A stretch of DNA of 64,000 nt, from positions 1,116,001 through 1,180,000 of the forward strand of contig JAZAYU010000080.1 in NCBI GenBank assembly GCA_038501625.1. The letters run 5' to 3'. The first letter of the stretch is position 1. Every line of letters begins with the position of its first letter. This DNA is from Corbicula japonica. Lineage: Eukaryota > Mollusca > Bivalvia > Venerida > Cyrenidae. The notes beneath the pieces were generated by a model. The model saw only the letters and a program-made list of their open reading frames with translations, did no database searches and was not told where the DNA came from. Of the stretch, positions 12,601 to 27,600 are shown one piece after another. Both the position numbers and the translations under genes were made by a program.

Positions 12601-15600
12601 AACAAATTAATTCTTGGGAACGATAAAAATGTTAATTAAATGATTAAATGTGTTTATATTGTTAGGACAGTTAAAGACTGTACTGAATAAACTGCCAAGA
12701 GACGTAAACGATATGCTCTGTCAACCGACCAGACCAACCAATCCGATCAATTATTATTGTCCATTAGCCGGTAAGTTCGTTTTGTAAAATGCCAATTGTA
12801 TCGTTAAATTTACTTAGCATTTGTCATTGCAATGTCATCGATAAAAAAAGAAAATTATCAAAATCTGTCTAACGGCAAAACGCAGCTTAATATACTTTGC
12901 ACAAACCAAATTTATTAATATAGGTTTAAATTACATATGCAAAAAAAGTTATAACAGTAAAAAAAAAGTCAGACCCAAAAAGTCCCTAAAATTTTATAAG
13001 CAGTTATAACAGTAAAGAAAAATGAAAAATAGTTAGGCCTAAAATATTTACTTTTTTTTTGCAATTTATCACAAAAACGAAGCAACACTATACGTTGACA
13101 TTTGGATTGCTGTTTTATGTTGCTTCGTTTTGTTGATAAAGCACAAATAGATTTGCAAATATTTTATGGTCTAACTATTTTTCTATTTTTCTTTCTTTTA
13201 CGTATGTAAAAACAAACACTTAAAGCATCATTGATTTGTGCAAAGCTTGATTGAAATGAATTTTGCTGGTTAAGAGATTGATACATGTAGTTTTCTTTTT
13301 CGTCTATAGTATGTCATTTTTGACGATAGTAGCAATGCTTTAAATAACGATAAGATACATTTACAAAGATTACATTTTTGAGGCCTCCCATTAAAACATA
13401 TGACTAAAATATGCTGCAGAAAAAAAACACTTGGGTAAGTGTATAATGTTTGATGCTTATAATGATAAAGTTGTTAAGCAGTAATAAGCAGACTTAACAT
13501 GAAGTTAATATAACATTTTTCTGTTGGTCATTTCAGTGATAAATATATGGTAGAATAAGCTTATCAGGAATAGTCACTTGAAGAAACACAATATGCCCAC
13601 ACAGCTTGATATAATCACTGGCGCTTGACCAGCCGCACCGCCCCCTGCCAACCCTTACTAATACGCCCTTTTTTTGTAAAAATGGTGTCAAGACACTAAT
13701 ATTATTCCATTCTATTAAAATATGCGAAAATACACCGTCAAAGTCGTATTCTAAAATTTTTTTATATTTCTATGTATATAATTGAATAATGGTCAGGAAC
13801 GGCTTCAGACCCTAGCCCTGTTCAAGAGGCTGTTTCTCCTACAATACTGTGGGTTCCAGCCTGACAGCTGTTTGGTTCAACGCAGGAGGGTTTGATCTAA
13901 CAGTAAATGTCAAAAAAACTCACCAAAAGCTCGAAATACGCGTAATATTCAACAAAAAACGGCCTCCGAAATGCAGGTTATTTTTTCATAGATTCTTCAC
14001 CCCCGCCTGACTTCCGGAAATCCCAGACGCTTTTGGTCGGAGCGTTCTGATTGGTAGAACTATTGACGTAGTCCGGGACATACTTTGCACACAAATTGTT
14101 CGACCAATCAGAACGCTCCTAACAATAGCGTCTGGGATTTCCGGAAGTCGCACGGTGGTAAAGAATCTATGAAAAAATAACCTGCATTTCGGAGGCCGTT
14201 TTTTTGTTGAATATTACGCGTATTTCGAGCTTTTGGTGAGATTTTTTGACATTTACTGTTAGATCAAACCCTCCTGCGTTGAACCAAACAGCTGTCAGGC
14301 TGGAACCCACAGTATTGTAGGAGAAACAGCCTCTTGAACAGGGCTAGGGTCTGAAGCCGTTCCTGACCATTATTCAATTATATACATAGAAATATAAATT
14401 TTTTTTAGAATACGATTTTGACGGTGTATTTTCGCATATTTTAATAGAATGGAATAATATTAGTGACTTGACACCATTTTTACAAAAAAAGGCGTATAAG
14501 TAAGGGTTGGCAGGGGGTGGGGCGGCTGGTCAAGCGCAAGTGGATATAATACATAAATAAGAGAGCGTTAATCCATAAAACGTTCAATGTAACGGAAACA
14601 TCCACAATCAATTCACGAAACCAATAAACTTTTGGAGTTAACCGCATTGAATCGTTCAATACCATAACCAGTAAGCAAGTTCATTATAAAAACACCGCGA
14701 TAACTCGAAGTCCCACGGGACCGACGAATTACTTCGAATTATCGCGAACTTGAGTTATCGCGACTTTGACTTTTCCGTAATACCATTCGAATTTCAGAAA
14801 CTAACGATGTGCAATTATTAGAGTACCATACGGGACGAAAAAATGTTTATTGTCAAGTTTGCTCAATAAAACAAGATAATTATTATTGTTTAAAATAATT
14901 TTTACTCGGTTTTCGTGATCATATAAATATGATCGATGAAGAAACAACATTTTCATAAGTTTAAACAAATATCATTGAACGAACATCAAACATTACTCGG
15001 AATAGAAAATGTTGTTTTCCTATCCAGGTATCCTCCCAGTTACCTGGGTCTTTCACTAGATTACTCAGAAAAGAATGATATATATCTTTTTTATATAAAA
15101 TATTGGTTTGAAATATTTCGGGTGTAAATCAATATTTGAGCTTCAAATTATGATATTCAACTGATTAATAACCCTTTTCTTAATCTGTTCCATTCATCAA
15201 TCCTGCACATCTCCCTTGAACGCTATGAAAGTGTTTCAGTCTCGTAACACTGTATGGAATTTTGGAGAGAAAATTAAGTCAAATAGTAATGAAATTAAAT
15301 ATAAAGCATTTATTCTTTTTATTTCAGTTTACAATTGAAATTTTGTTACGTGTATCGTTTATCGTGAATCGTTTATTGCACAACGTCTGTCTGTCGTCCA
15401 TCGTGCGTTCATCGCGTCTTCATCGTGCGTTCGTCTGTAGTTTATCGTCCCTATCACAGCACTGTTTATTATTGCCTTGATCAGACACAGTAAAATCGTC
15501 GTCCTTGAAATATTTTATATGGTTGTCAATTCGGTGAATGCCAATGTTGCCCGTTCATCTAATCTAAAGGTGACGCACGTGTTAATGAAGGACCTGGTTT

Positions 15601-18600
15601 GAGTGCCATCCACACCATCTTCACGAGGGAGCACAACCGACTGGCAAGAGCTTTGGCGCAAGTCAATCCGTTTTGGAATGATGAAAAGCTTTTTCAAGAG
15701 GCCCGAAAAATTAACATCGGGCAATGGCAACATATTATATACAATGAATATTTGCCAGCAACAATTGGAACTAAAGCTATGCAAAAACATAACCTATGGG
15801 TTTCCGTAAGTAGAATATCGGTATTACTATAAAACGATAAAACAATATGTAGTTATGAATATTATTGAATAAGAAATTCAGTTACTTTTGCATGCTTAAA
15901 TATATTTTAAAATTCAGCTCAGAACAAAAAAGATTTTTAAAAACGGTACACTGGTTGCTGACTTATGCCAGTGCCAGCTGGCGCTTTGGCACCAGATTAG
16001 CCCCTCCCAAATCAAAGCCCTGCCAACATTCAAATACACCCTAGGCTTGTGTTTTTGTTAATATGTAATTATATAATCGTATTTTTTCTTTTAACATTCA
16101 TTATTCTATGTATATAAACCATGGTACGATTTGGAAGATGTTATGCTTCTGGGTTCAAAGCTATTCAACATGAATGTCAGATGTGTTTTTTCTTTTCTTT
16201 ATGGCAATGATGTTCATATGAAAACTGTAAAAATACTGATTGACGAAAATAAAATAAAGACAAGTACTATTTTATTATATTAGCATGGAAATGTTTTTCA
16301 TGTTTATTAGTCTTCGGATCAGTAATCTAACGCTCTATCCCTAGACCAATCTTCGGGTCAGTAATCTAACCATCTATTCCTAGACAAATCTTCGGATCAG
16401 TTATCTAACGCTCTATCCCTAGACCAATCTTCGGATCAGTAATCTAACGCTCTATCCCTAGACCAATCTTCGGGTCAGTAATCTAACGCTATTTCCCTAG
16501 ACCAATCTTCGGATCAGTTATCTAACGCTCTATCCCTAGACCAATCTTCGGATCAGTTATCTAACGCTCTATCCCTAGACCAATCTTCGGATCAGTAATC
16601 TAACGCTCTATCCTTAGACTAATCTTCGGATCAGTAATCTAACGCTCTATCCCTAGACCAATCTTCGGGTCAGTAATCTAACCATCTTTTCCTAGACAAA
16701 TCTTCGGATCAGTAATCTAACGCTCTATCCCTAGACCAATCTTCGGATCAGTAATCTAACGCTCTATCCCTAGACAAATCTTCGGATCAGTAATCTAACG
16801 CTATTTCCCTAATCCAATCTTCGGATCAGTTATGAAACGCTCTATCCCTAGACCAATCTTCGGATCAGTTATCTAACGCTCTATCCCTAGACCAATCTTC
16901 GGATCAGTAATCTAACGCTCTATCCCTAGACCAATCTTCGGATCAGTTATCTAACGCTCTATCTATTGACTAATCTTCGGATCAGAAATCTAACGCAATA
17001 TCCATGGACCAATAATCGGATCAGAAATCTAGCGCTCTATGCCTAGACCAAGCTTCGGATCAGTTATCTTTCGCTCTTTCTCTAAATCGCGGATGATGCT
17101 TTTTATATTGAGATAAGCTTAACCCGGGAATAGGCAGCATGTCGTTAAAGGAGGTTATATGCGTTTCAATTACTCCTAATGAACAGTCTCACTCAGACCA
17201 AGCCTTCAATATTTTCATATTTGTCGAGTTCGGTGGCTTTAAAAGTTATCTGTTCATCTAGTGTTGGACAAGGTGTTATTCGATTCTTAAGTAAAACATC
17301 AACCCATACACTTTCTCTTAATCTTGCAATAGTTATTATAAACCCTAAGCTTTAAAAGGGCACTAACGTTTTTTTTTTTTAAAATAATTTAATTAAACCT
17401 CCAGGACGAAGGCCAGTGATCATAAACTGACCCGGTTAGAGTTGAATATCATTTCATAGCAGCAAGTTTTCAGTCATTTTCTTTTTTTATTAATATACGA
17501 AAGTACACTTGATACCAAATTGTGAAATTATTGATCAATGATTTTTTTTCCAACAGACTGTATCGTCTGTTTCAAAAAATTCTCTTGATATACGTATATT
17601 ATAAGGCTAATGTCAATTAACTGAAATTGCACAGTTGTTTGTCATGAAGCAAATGTACACTATGAACGTTTCACGTCAAATCTTGAGATCAAGTTATTTT
17701 GTCCTGGTTCCGTTGTCAGTTTGTTCATTTATTTTCTTTTAATATAGCAACTGAACGGTAATCATTGTAAATGTTTGTTGCAATACTTACTGGCCAACAA
17801 ATTTTTCGTGGCTGAGTTGTTTGTTTCGTTGTTTAATCCTTATATTAAGGATGTTCGCCTGGTTTTCAAAAATAATTAAACTTTTCCAGATATTTTCTCA
17901 AAAGTTAGTCTATTCATTAACTATCAACTATCAAGTAAAACAGAGTTGTGGACACAAGCTTCTTTTTAGCTCACCAGAGCCGTAGGCTCGGGGTGAGTTA
18001 TTAGGATCGGTCAACGTCTGGCGTATGTCGTCCGTCGTCTGTCGTCCGTCGTCCGTCGTCCGTCCACACTTAGTTCGGTAACACTCTAGCGGTCACATTT
18101 TTGCCTCGATTGTTTTGAAACTTGGTCAGGATGTTTGTCCCAATGATTTCTCGGACGAGTTTAAATATTGGTCATCTGGGTCCAAAACCTAGGTCACTGT
18201 TACTTAAAATAGAATTTTCTTGTTAACACTGTAGCGGTCACATTTTTGCTTCGATCGTCATGAAACTTGGTCTGGATGTCTGACCCAGTCATTTCTCGTT
18301 TTAGTTCGAATATGGGTCATCTGGGTCCAACAACTAGGTCACTGTTACTAAAAATAGAATTTTCTTGTTTACACTCTAGCAGTTACATTTTTGCTCCGAT
18401 AGTCATGAAACTTGGTCAGGATGTTTGTCCCAAGGATTTCTCGGAAGAGTTCGAATAGGGGTCATCTGGGTCCAAAAAATAGGTCACTGTTTCTAGAAAA
18501 AGAATTTTCTTGTAAACACTCTAGCAGTCACATTTTTGCTCCGATAGTCATGAAACTTGGTCAGGATGTTTGTCCCAATAATTTCTTGAAAATGTTCGAA

Positions 18601-21600
18601 TATGGGTCATTTGGGTCCAAAAACTAGGTCAATGTTACTACAAATAGAATTTTCTTGTTAACACTCTAGCAGTTACATTTTTGCTCCGATAGCCATGAAA
18701 CTTGGTCAGGATGTTTGTTCCAATAATTTCTCAAAAGAGTTTGAATATGGGTCATCTGGGTCCAAAAACTAGGTCACTGTTACTAAAATAGAATTTTCTT
18801 GTTAACACTCTAGCCGTCACATTTTTGCTCCGATCGTCATGAAACTTGGTCAGGATGTCTGTCCAAGTAATTTCTCGGACGAGTTTGAATATGGGTCATC
18901 TGGGTTAAAAAACTAGGTCACTGTTACTAAAAATAGAATTATCTTGTCTTGGCTGTAAAATTGTTATTTTTCATTGGATTTCAAAATAACTTGGCACAAA
19001 TGTTCACCATGACAAAGGGTTGTGTCTAGTACAATACCAATGCCTGTTGGCCCAAGGTCAAGGTCACTGTTACTAAAAATAGAATTTTCCTGTTAACACT
19101 CTAGTGGTCGCATTTTTGCTCCGATTGTCATGAAACTTGGTCAAGATGTATATGCCAGTAATTACTTGAAACAGTTCGGAAATGGTTCATCTGGGGTCAA
19201 AAACTAGGTCACTGTTTCTAAAAATAGAAAAATCTTTCCTTGGTTGTAACATTGTTATTTCTCATTGGATTTCAAAATAACTTGGCACAAATGTTAACTA
19301 TGACAATACGCTGTGTAGAGTACAATACCCATGCCTGTTTGTCCAAGGTCAAGGTCACTGTTACTAAAAATAGAATTTTCTTGTTAACACTTTAGTGGCT
19401 ACATTTTTGCTCTGATTGTCCGATTGTAAAGAAACTTGGTCAGGACATAAGTCCCAGTTATTAATGCGACGAGTTTGAATATGGATCATCTGGCTTCAAA
19501 AACTAGGTCACTGTTACTAAAAATAGAAAAATCTTTTCCAGGCTGTATATTTGTTATTTCTCATTGGATTTTAAAATAACTTGGCTCAAATGTTTACCTT
19601 GACAAGGTGTTGTTTCTCGTTCAATACCCATACCTGTTTGTCCAAGGTCAAGGTCACTGTTACTAAAAATAAAATTTTCTTGTCTGGGCTGTAACTTCCT
19701 AATGAATGGAGTGATTTAAAAAAAAACTTTACATAAATGTTCACCATGACAAGGGGATGTGTTGCGTACAATAACCATGCCGGTAGGTCTAAGGTCAATG
19801 TCACTGTTACTCAAAATAGCATTTTTTTCCAAGCTGTAAATTTGTAGTTTTTATTGGATTTTAAAATAACTTGGTGTAAATGTTCACCATACTAAGACGT
19901 GGGGTCACGTACAACACAACTTTGTTGTATTCAGGTGAGCGATAAAGGGCCATCATGGCCCTCTTGTTTTTCCTAAAAGTTCGATTTTACCAACTTAAGA
20001 CATTTTGCAAAGTTATTGAGTTTAACTCAATAAAAAGATGTTGTTTGATAATAATTATCGGAGTCTTTTTAACAAGCAGTGGTTTCATATGTTTCGGTTC
20101 AAATAGTCATAAAAGAACACATCTGTTGCACAAAGTCTGACTTTCTTGCTTCCATGTCTGCAATAAATTCATATGTATCGTATTCGGTTGATTTCAAAGT
20201 TCCTTTTTCATCTGTTGCAATATTGTTTACATCAAATTGCATTCGATTTATTTTTAAATAGAAAGTATGTAAAGTTTCTTAATTAATCATAGAAAGACCC
20301 ATTTAAACAGAACCGCAGTAAAATAGTCTTACTTGTTGTTTTTATGCTTCGCAAAATGTTCTTTTCAATCCATTAATCTTAATTTTTGTATTCTTAAGTG
20401 TGTTAGCAAACTTTCATTTTATTATAATGTTTCTGTTTTCTAGTCGGTATCCCCAAAGGTTCTCTTTTTCGTTTATTGTTTGTGACGTCCTATTTGAATT
20501 AACATACTTATATCAAACATGCTCTCCCTCTTCCTCTCTTCTTTTTCGCTGCGTGGGGAGGCTGTGTTTTGTGAGTGTGGCGATTCCTGATATGCATATT
20601 TTACACTTTCTAGAAAATTGGCTATAGAGACACATACCAGCACCAAGTCGACGCATCGATTGTTATCTCCTTCTCCACTGCCATTATGCGGTTTGGCCAT
20701 TCTCTTATACCCAACTTTGTCAAACTAGCACGGCTTAATGATGAAGCAGTCTTTTTCAAAAACCAAGTAAAGGATAACTTTATGAAACCCGATCTGTATC
20801 ACGCAAACAGCCATACTGGAATGGACAATATACTGAAATGGATGTCTACAACCGCTTGCCCCCTATCAGACAGGTATTTCTCTCCTCGATAAATTATCTT
20901 TTGAATATTAATTTAAAAAAACAACTTAATTATATTTAATAAAAAAGATATTGACATAATAAAAAACATTTTGTAAAAATTAAAAAACCTCATATAAGGA
21001 ATCTCGCCAACGAAAATATTTGCAAATACAAGACCCGTTCAATTTATTGTTCAATATATTTGTGTATGATTAATAGTTTCAGAAATCATATTTTGCATAC
21101 AATTTGTGTTGTCAACAACACTGAGTTTACGTTTAGACTTGTTGTTTATCGTTGTGTACATATGGTATGCACAATTGTGGTGTCTGTTTTGAAACATTTA
21201 ATAAAGTTTTACCTCTTTTTTTCTCTACCTTTTAGCTGTGTGAGAAGGTTGTGTCTTCTGGATGAGGCAATTCCTGATATGCATATTTCACTTTTTCACA
21301 ATTAAATCTTTACTTTCATGCTCTTCCTCCTCTTTTTCATCAACAAAGTGAAATGTTCATATCATGAATGGCCACACCCAGCAGCCAGAGCCTCCCCACA
21401 CAGCCAAAAAGTAGAGAGGTAAAGATTATAAGTATCTTTAATGACCGCGAGTGGAAGACGGGGTTTTCCCAACCCGAGGGACAGCGGGGGATAGGAGTAA
21501 CCGAGATTTAGCGAGGTTCCGACTTCCCCCGCTGTCCCGAGGGTTGGGAAAACCCCGTCTTCAACTCGCGGTCATGTAAGATACTTATTCTTGCATAACA

Positions 21601-24600
21601 ACATATCTTTTTATTTTAAAAGGTAAAAAACCAATAAAAATGTGACGAAACACAATCTGTACAAAATAAAGCTTAGTTCCCCGAGGGGACCTCTCTGCGG
21701 ATGAATAAACGAATGAAATGGCCAAATTACTCATATTACGTGCTCAGTAATAGTTCCTCGTCTACATCGTATTTTTCTCTTATTATTTTTAGACAAACAG
21801 CTTTTAAATTATTTTTATTTCATTGTTTCTAGGTTTTGATAATAAAAATCCGAAAAATATGTGAATCTTTTGAAATATGTCTGGATCATACGTACAGCCG
21901 TGACGCAATAGACATGTAGATGTGTGCGTTTTGTCCGGTAGATTTTTTAGAATTATTTCGTTTCCTAAACGTTTTAAGACCATGTCGCTCCATTCAAAAT
22001 TGATCAACGTAACTCAATGATTCATCATATCCCAACATTTTAATATATCCTGGACTTTCATTTTTAAATTCATAAACTTTCAAGAGATAAAAATTCATCC
22101 GCTGCAAATTTCAAACATGGCTGCACATACAGAGCACATGGGACACATCATGGTGTTTTTAAAGGATTTTTGCTGTAACGTAAGATTTCCTGCTAACATA
22201 TAAATAGTTCAAACACAGTTTAAATGGATTGACAATAAATTTAAACAGTGACAGTTTGCAGTTAATCGTTTAAACATTCAGTGTAATCAGCGAGTTGTTT
22301 TGGACATAGTCAAAGGCGTATCTAGTCATCACTTGCATCGGATTCCGTGTCGGAGTGCCTTCGTTTGCGATTGAAAGAGATATTGTTTACACCACCAGTT
22401 ATTCTACAATTATTAAAAATGCGACTTGACTGTAACTGACAGAGCTGGTGTGGGTCAGACAGGATTTCCACGGATTGTCGATTCGCATCATGGAGGCATC
22501 AGTTGTGGTCAGCAATTTCGAGATTTCGCATTGCTGAACACATGTTTATGTACGATAATTACTTAATGAAGATGGATTTTTGTGTCGAGTGACGTGGATA
22601 GCTTGTGTATCGATGATATCTGCTGCTACTAACTTCTGGAAGACTGCCTTCAATCAGACAACGAACAAACAGTTGATCTTTGGGTCCATTTGCAAGATAA
22701 AATAGAAAGGTCTGGTCCTGGAAGTAAGTGTTGAGGGTCTACACAGGGTCTACACTACATAAACTCATCTGTTTTTTTGATAGATAAGAATCGTTGTCAG
22801 TCTATCCACACCCAGTCATTTTTATGCCAAATATTTGTAGAAATAGGGCCCCATTCCCCCCTCAAAATAGTATATATTTTTCCCCCAAGTTCAATAAAAA
22901 ATTCCCCCTTTGCTGGAGTCTGTAAAGGACGTTTCGATTTGTCTCGCTTATGTGAAGATGATAAATCTTAATTTTTTTCTGATGCAAGAACATTCAACTC
23001 TGGGAAGTATGAGGCAAGATTTATTTGGTTGAACTACAATGTTAGCAAAGCCAAAAGCAAAAGATCAGTGAATACTTTGTTTTTTTGTGTTTGACAGCTG
23101 CAAGTAATAGTCCCCCTTCCCTTTGTTCGTGTCGCAATTTCCCCCCTCCAAAGGGCTGCGACCCCCTTCCCCCCAAAAGTGAAAAAAAACACTGACTCCG
23201 AAATTGCTATCAAATACCAAGTTATCTGAAAATTCGTGTCCCGACTTTATAAGCGGTGTCAGTCAGGACACGAATTTTCAGAGAACTTTGTATTTGATAG
23301 TAAATTCGGTGTGGAAAGACTGATGACCGTCTGTCAAAACAAAACAAAAAAGATGAGTTTATGTAGTGTAGACCCTCTTTTTTGGTGTGTGTGTGTGGGG
23401 GGGGGGGGGGGGGGTCATGGGGCGGCGAGCCTGTTTATACACAGTTTGGAGAAAACGGGGTACGGATTCCAAGCACCTGTTTTAGTCTACTGTTTTCTGG
23501 TTGTGGAAAATCATTTTTGTTCACATTTTTATTGATTATTCATTGAAAACGGAATGAATGTATGTAATCAATTAAAACAATGAATTAAATGATAAAACTT
23601 TCACTTTCAAAATGTTACAACTTTCAAATTATTTGGTCAACAATCTCTAACATTATTATTACCCCACTCATCAGCTCATGAAATTACATGGTCTGAATAT
23701 TATTCAGTGAAATATATTTTCAAAAGTGAATTTTTAAACAGTAGCCTACTAAATTTCTAGTAGAGTTGTCATGGTTTGGATAGTCTACACTACAGTGTAG
23801 AATCTCTCTATATAGTAAATTTGTTAGATACATGTACTTGCACCTTTAAAAAAGTTAAATATGCATATCAGTAAGCGCCACACTCAGGAAACTCAGCCTC
23901 CCCATGCAGCTGTAAATTGCTTGCATATTGTCGGTTGAAAATGCAAACATTGTATCTAAAATTTCATCATTTTATTCTCTTCGGCTTTCAAAAGATGTAT
24001 CTAACCCCCATAAATTATTGTCGGTGAAAAATGCAAACGTATCTAACCCCATAACAGAGGTCCCAAAAGTTGTAAGACCGAAGGACCTGTCTGGTAAAGT
24101 TTGAGCCGGTCAGACATGATTTCTTATGTTATAAGACCGAATGTCAGACAAAAATTTGATCTCCTAATGCTTGCTTATATCTTTTTAACATGTTTCGGTA
24201 TGACCGAATTCGTTTCAGTCAGACAGATTTTCACATTCTTGACTAACCAAATGTCTGATGCTTTGTTTTCAACTTTCGGTATGTCTGTGTCAGACAATAT
24301 CCTTCTGGAAAAGCAGGGGTTCCTTTTGACCCAAAAGATGTCCCAATGACTTGAAATTTCCAAAAGGCCTCATTTTGACACCCAATTTTTAAAGCTGAAG
24401 GGTCAGTTTTCCTTAAATTAGGGTGTTTTGGTATCAAAATCCTTTGATCCTTGAAATTCAGCAACTAGTGGAACCCACTGAAACGTATTGCAAACAAATG
24501 ACTGTTTACACCTTTGACTAATTTTTGTTTTGACAGACTTTTGCAAATTTAACTTGTTTTAAAGGTTATACAATAGCTTCAGTAAGAGGTGAAAAGTCTA

Positions 24601-27600
24601 TAAGCAAAGTAACTAATTTTAAACATGTTTTTCCAATTTTGGAGTTTAAATATTTCATTTTCTCAATTTAGCCTTCATATTAATTCTAGTTATATTAACC
24701 AGACTGAGTGTAGATCCAGATCAGCCAGCACATCCCTGTATTATAAAGTTGTTTCTGTCAATTCTGACCAAGAAGTTTTAAGTGACCAGCAAGATCCAAA
24801 ACCGCGATAGCTGATCTGGATCTACACTGTTCTCATGTGCAATAAAAGTCATATATATTGAGTTAAGGGTTAGCAAGACCAGTTTGATCCAGATCCACCT
24901 GCACTACCATATACTCATTCCTGATCTTCATGTTTGTTTCAGATTAGGTTATTATTGTCAACAATGGGAACAGTGTAGAATATGCATCAACATGCTGGTA
25001 GATCTGCATAATCAGGATCTAAACTTAATAGCAACTTCAGGTCCTGTCCAGACTACTGATGTAATCTTTCAGTGATGTTGGCTCATTCTCTCCGGCATCA
25101 AGCTTTCTTACACTCAACAAGAATTTCATGAGCAACTCGTTTATGGATTGGTCTTCTCAGAATTTTCATCGAGAAATTGGCGGACATCTTGAAGATGACC
25201 CTCAGTCTTTAAGTTAGTGTTTTGAGTCCCTGACAAACTTCAAGGGAGCATATCTGGATTTTTTAGGAGCTGGGATAGAGTTTGACTTATCAACAACTTC
25301 TAGACCTTTGTCAATTTTCATTATAGTGAAATCCTACAGTTGATGTGCCCTTTGAACTGAAGCAATCGAACAAATCCTGTAAATCATGGTCAGACATACC
25401 CTTGTCCAGTCCGTGTACAGCAGGTAATCAGATAAACATTGGATATATACCCAGTGGGCGATAAATTTCTATAATTTTGCGGTTTTCATCCTGAGGACCA
25501 ACTTGAACTTAGTCTCCAACTTTAAATGAGCAAATTGTCATTGTTACAGAAGTTGCAGAGCTCCAATGAAAACAACTCGTACTGTGTTTATTTTGTAATC
25601 TAAAAGTGCTTATTTCCCTTTTAACTGGATATTGGTCATATTTTTAAGAAGTGGCAAGTAAAACTATTATATTGTTTATTATGTTTTTTATTTTAACAAT
25701 ACTGATTGCCAAATAAAATTGCACAGAAATAAAGATCGAAACAGTGTGTTGTATGACGTCATTGTTTATGAAAGTAGTCCCGAAAGTAGTTCCTATATGC
25801 ACGTGCCCTGTATCTTTTCCCTAGGGAAAAGATAAGATTTTCCTTCCCCGGTAAAACACGCGGAAACACTTATCCAGTATGCAAGAAAGCATGGTATGAC
25901 ACTACTCAGTTTCAAAATGGACGCCACAAACAATCAACGAAAGTCGTCGAGACTGATCGTCTAACTTCTTATTTGATTTCATTTAAAATCTCATTGAGTT
26001 AAACTCCCATTTAACTTCTATTTTCTTGCAGGAAAATAGAGCCAAGTGTTCAGCAGTTTTTGTTCCTGGACAGCAACTTGAACTCACTTGACCTAGTTTC
26101 GTTGAATATCCAAAGGTGCATCTGCTTTTCTTGTTTTAAATGCTAACTTTTATTCATCCAACTGGAAAATTGATAAAAAGTGAAATATAATGAGCCTCAT
26201 AGGTAGACATCACGATTTGCTGCATCATTGTACCAAAGCGTTAAAAACCTCGATATGTGGGGAATTCTTTCGAGATTTTATAATTACTTTTGTCAGTCTG
26301 TTGAAATACCATTAGACTTTCTACTTGCTTTTCGCAATTTGTTTAAAAACATGTGTAACCTTTTCCACTTATATTTCTTCAATTGACTCAAAGTTTTAAT
26401 AAAATTGATTAAAATGATAACTTTTCAAAAAATAGATATTTTCTGTCTTCTTGACAAGTTTTTGTCGAGTAACTTGTCGAAAAACAACATTTACATAAAA
26501 TATTAAAGCGAGATATATACGAAACGTTTAAGTCGATATAGGTGATATAGACGAGAGGGACATAACAGGCATAAATGTGGTTTTTATAAATAGAGATTGA
26601 AATTGCATGTTTTTTTAATAAAAGCTGATTTTTCATTTTTCAGGCCCACCATTAGCGATAATTGACTTAAAGTATAAAGCTAATTTCACATGATTTTGAT
26701 GTTATGACAGATACTCAATAGATTTTAAACGCATACTTGTTTGGCTGCACGTGCTACTCAGAAAATATCTAACTGATGAAGTTAATGGGATATTAATAAC
26801 ATTTTTCAATATTTCAAAATGTTTCGTTTTAAATACTTTAATCCATTGTATTCACCATGTTTTTCATATTTGAAGGGCGTTACGGAAAATCACACAAATG
26901 CTATGAGCAAACAATTAGCAAAATTTGTAGAACAGTGTCTGTCTTAAAAGAAAACGTGATTAATTAAAACGTCCTTTCTGATTGCTCAACTTCTAACATA
27001 TGTGTTTTTTTAATTCTAATGACATCACTATTGAGATGATATTAAAAATTTTACAATTTCAAAACGGTTGAATGTCAAATAACCCCAAACATCAGTTACG
27101 TGTGTAACAATACACGTGCTATCTTAAGTTTGTGTTAAAATAATCTTTTTAATATGTTATCATCAAAAGCACGTAAAATAAGCTGTTTACTCGATTATAG
27201 GTAAAGAGAACCTGAAACATTAAAAAACAGCGTTGTTGAAACAAACATGCAGTTTCGAACTCCATTTATAAATGCCTCCTTAATACCCCTCTAGTCCATA
27301 TCCCCGATATCGAAATAAGCGTTTCGTATAATTATATCTCGCTCTAAAGTTTTATGTTAACAAAATTTTTCGATAAGATTACTCGACAAAAAATCGTTGA
27401 GAAGACGGAAAATATCTTATAAGCGAAAAAACTATTATTTCAATTCGTATATAACTTTGTGTAAATTGAAGAAGTATAAAGTGGAAAAGGTTACACATGT
27501 TTTTAAACAAATTTACAAATTTTAAAGCAAGTAGAAATAGTGTCAGTATTTTTTTTCTTTATGCGGTTTTGAGGAATTTATTGTCTATTTCAGAGGCCGG

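Noticed and set aside
16311..17085. Possible CRISPR-like array.
   Set aside because: Units are contiguous 39-bp repeats with no unique spacers, in a eukaryotic intron.
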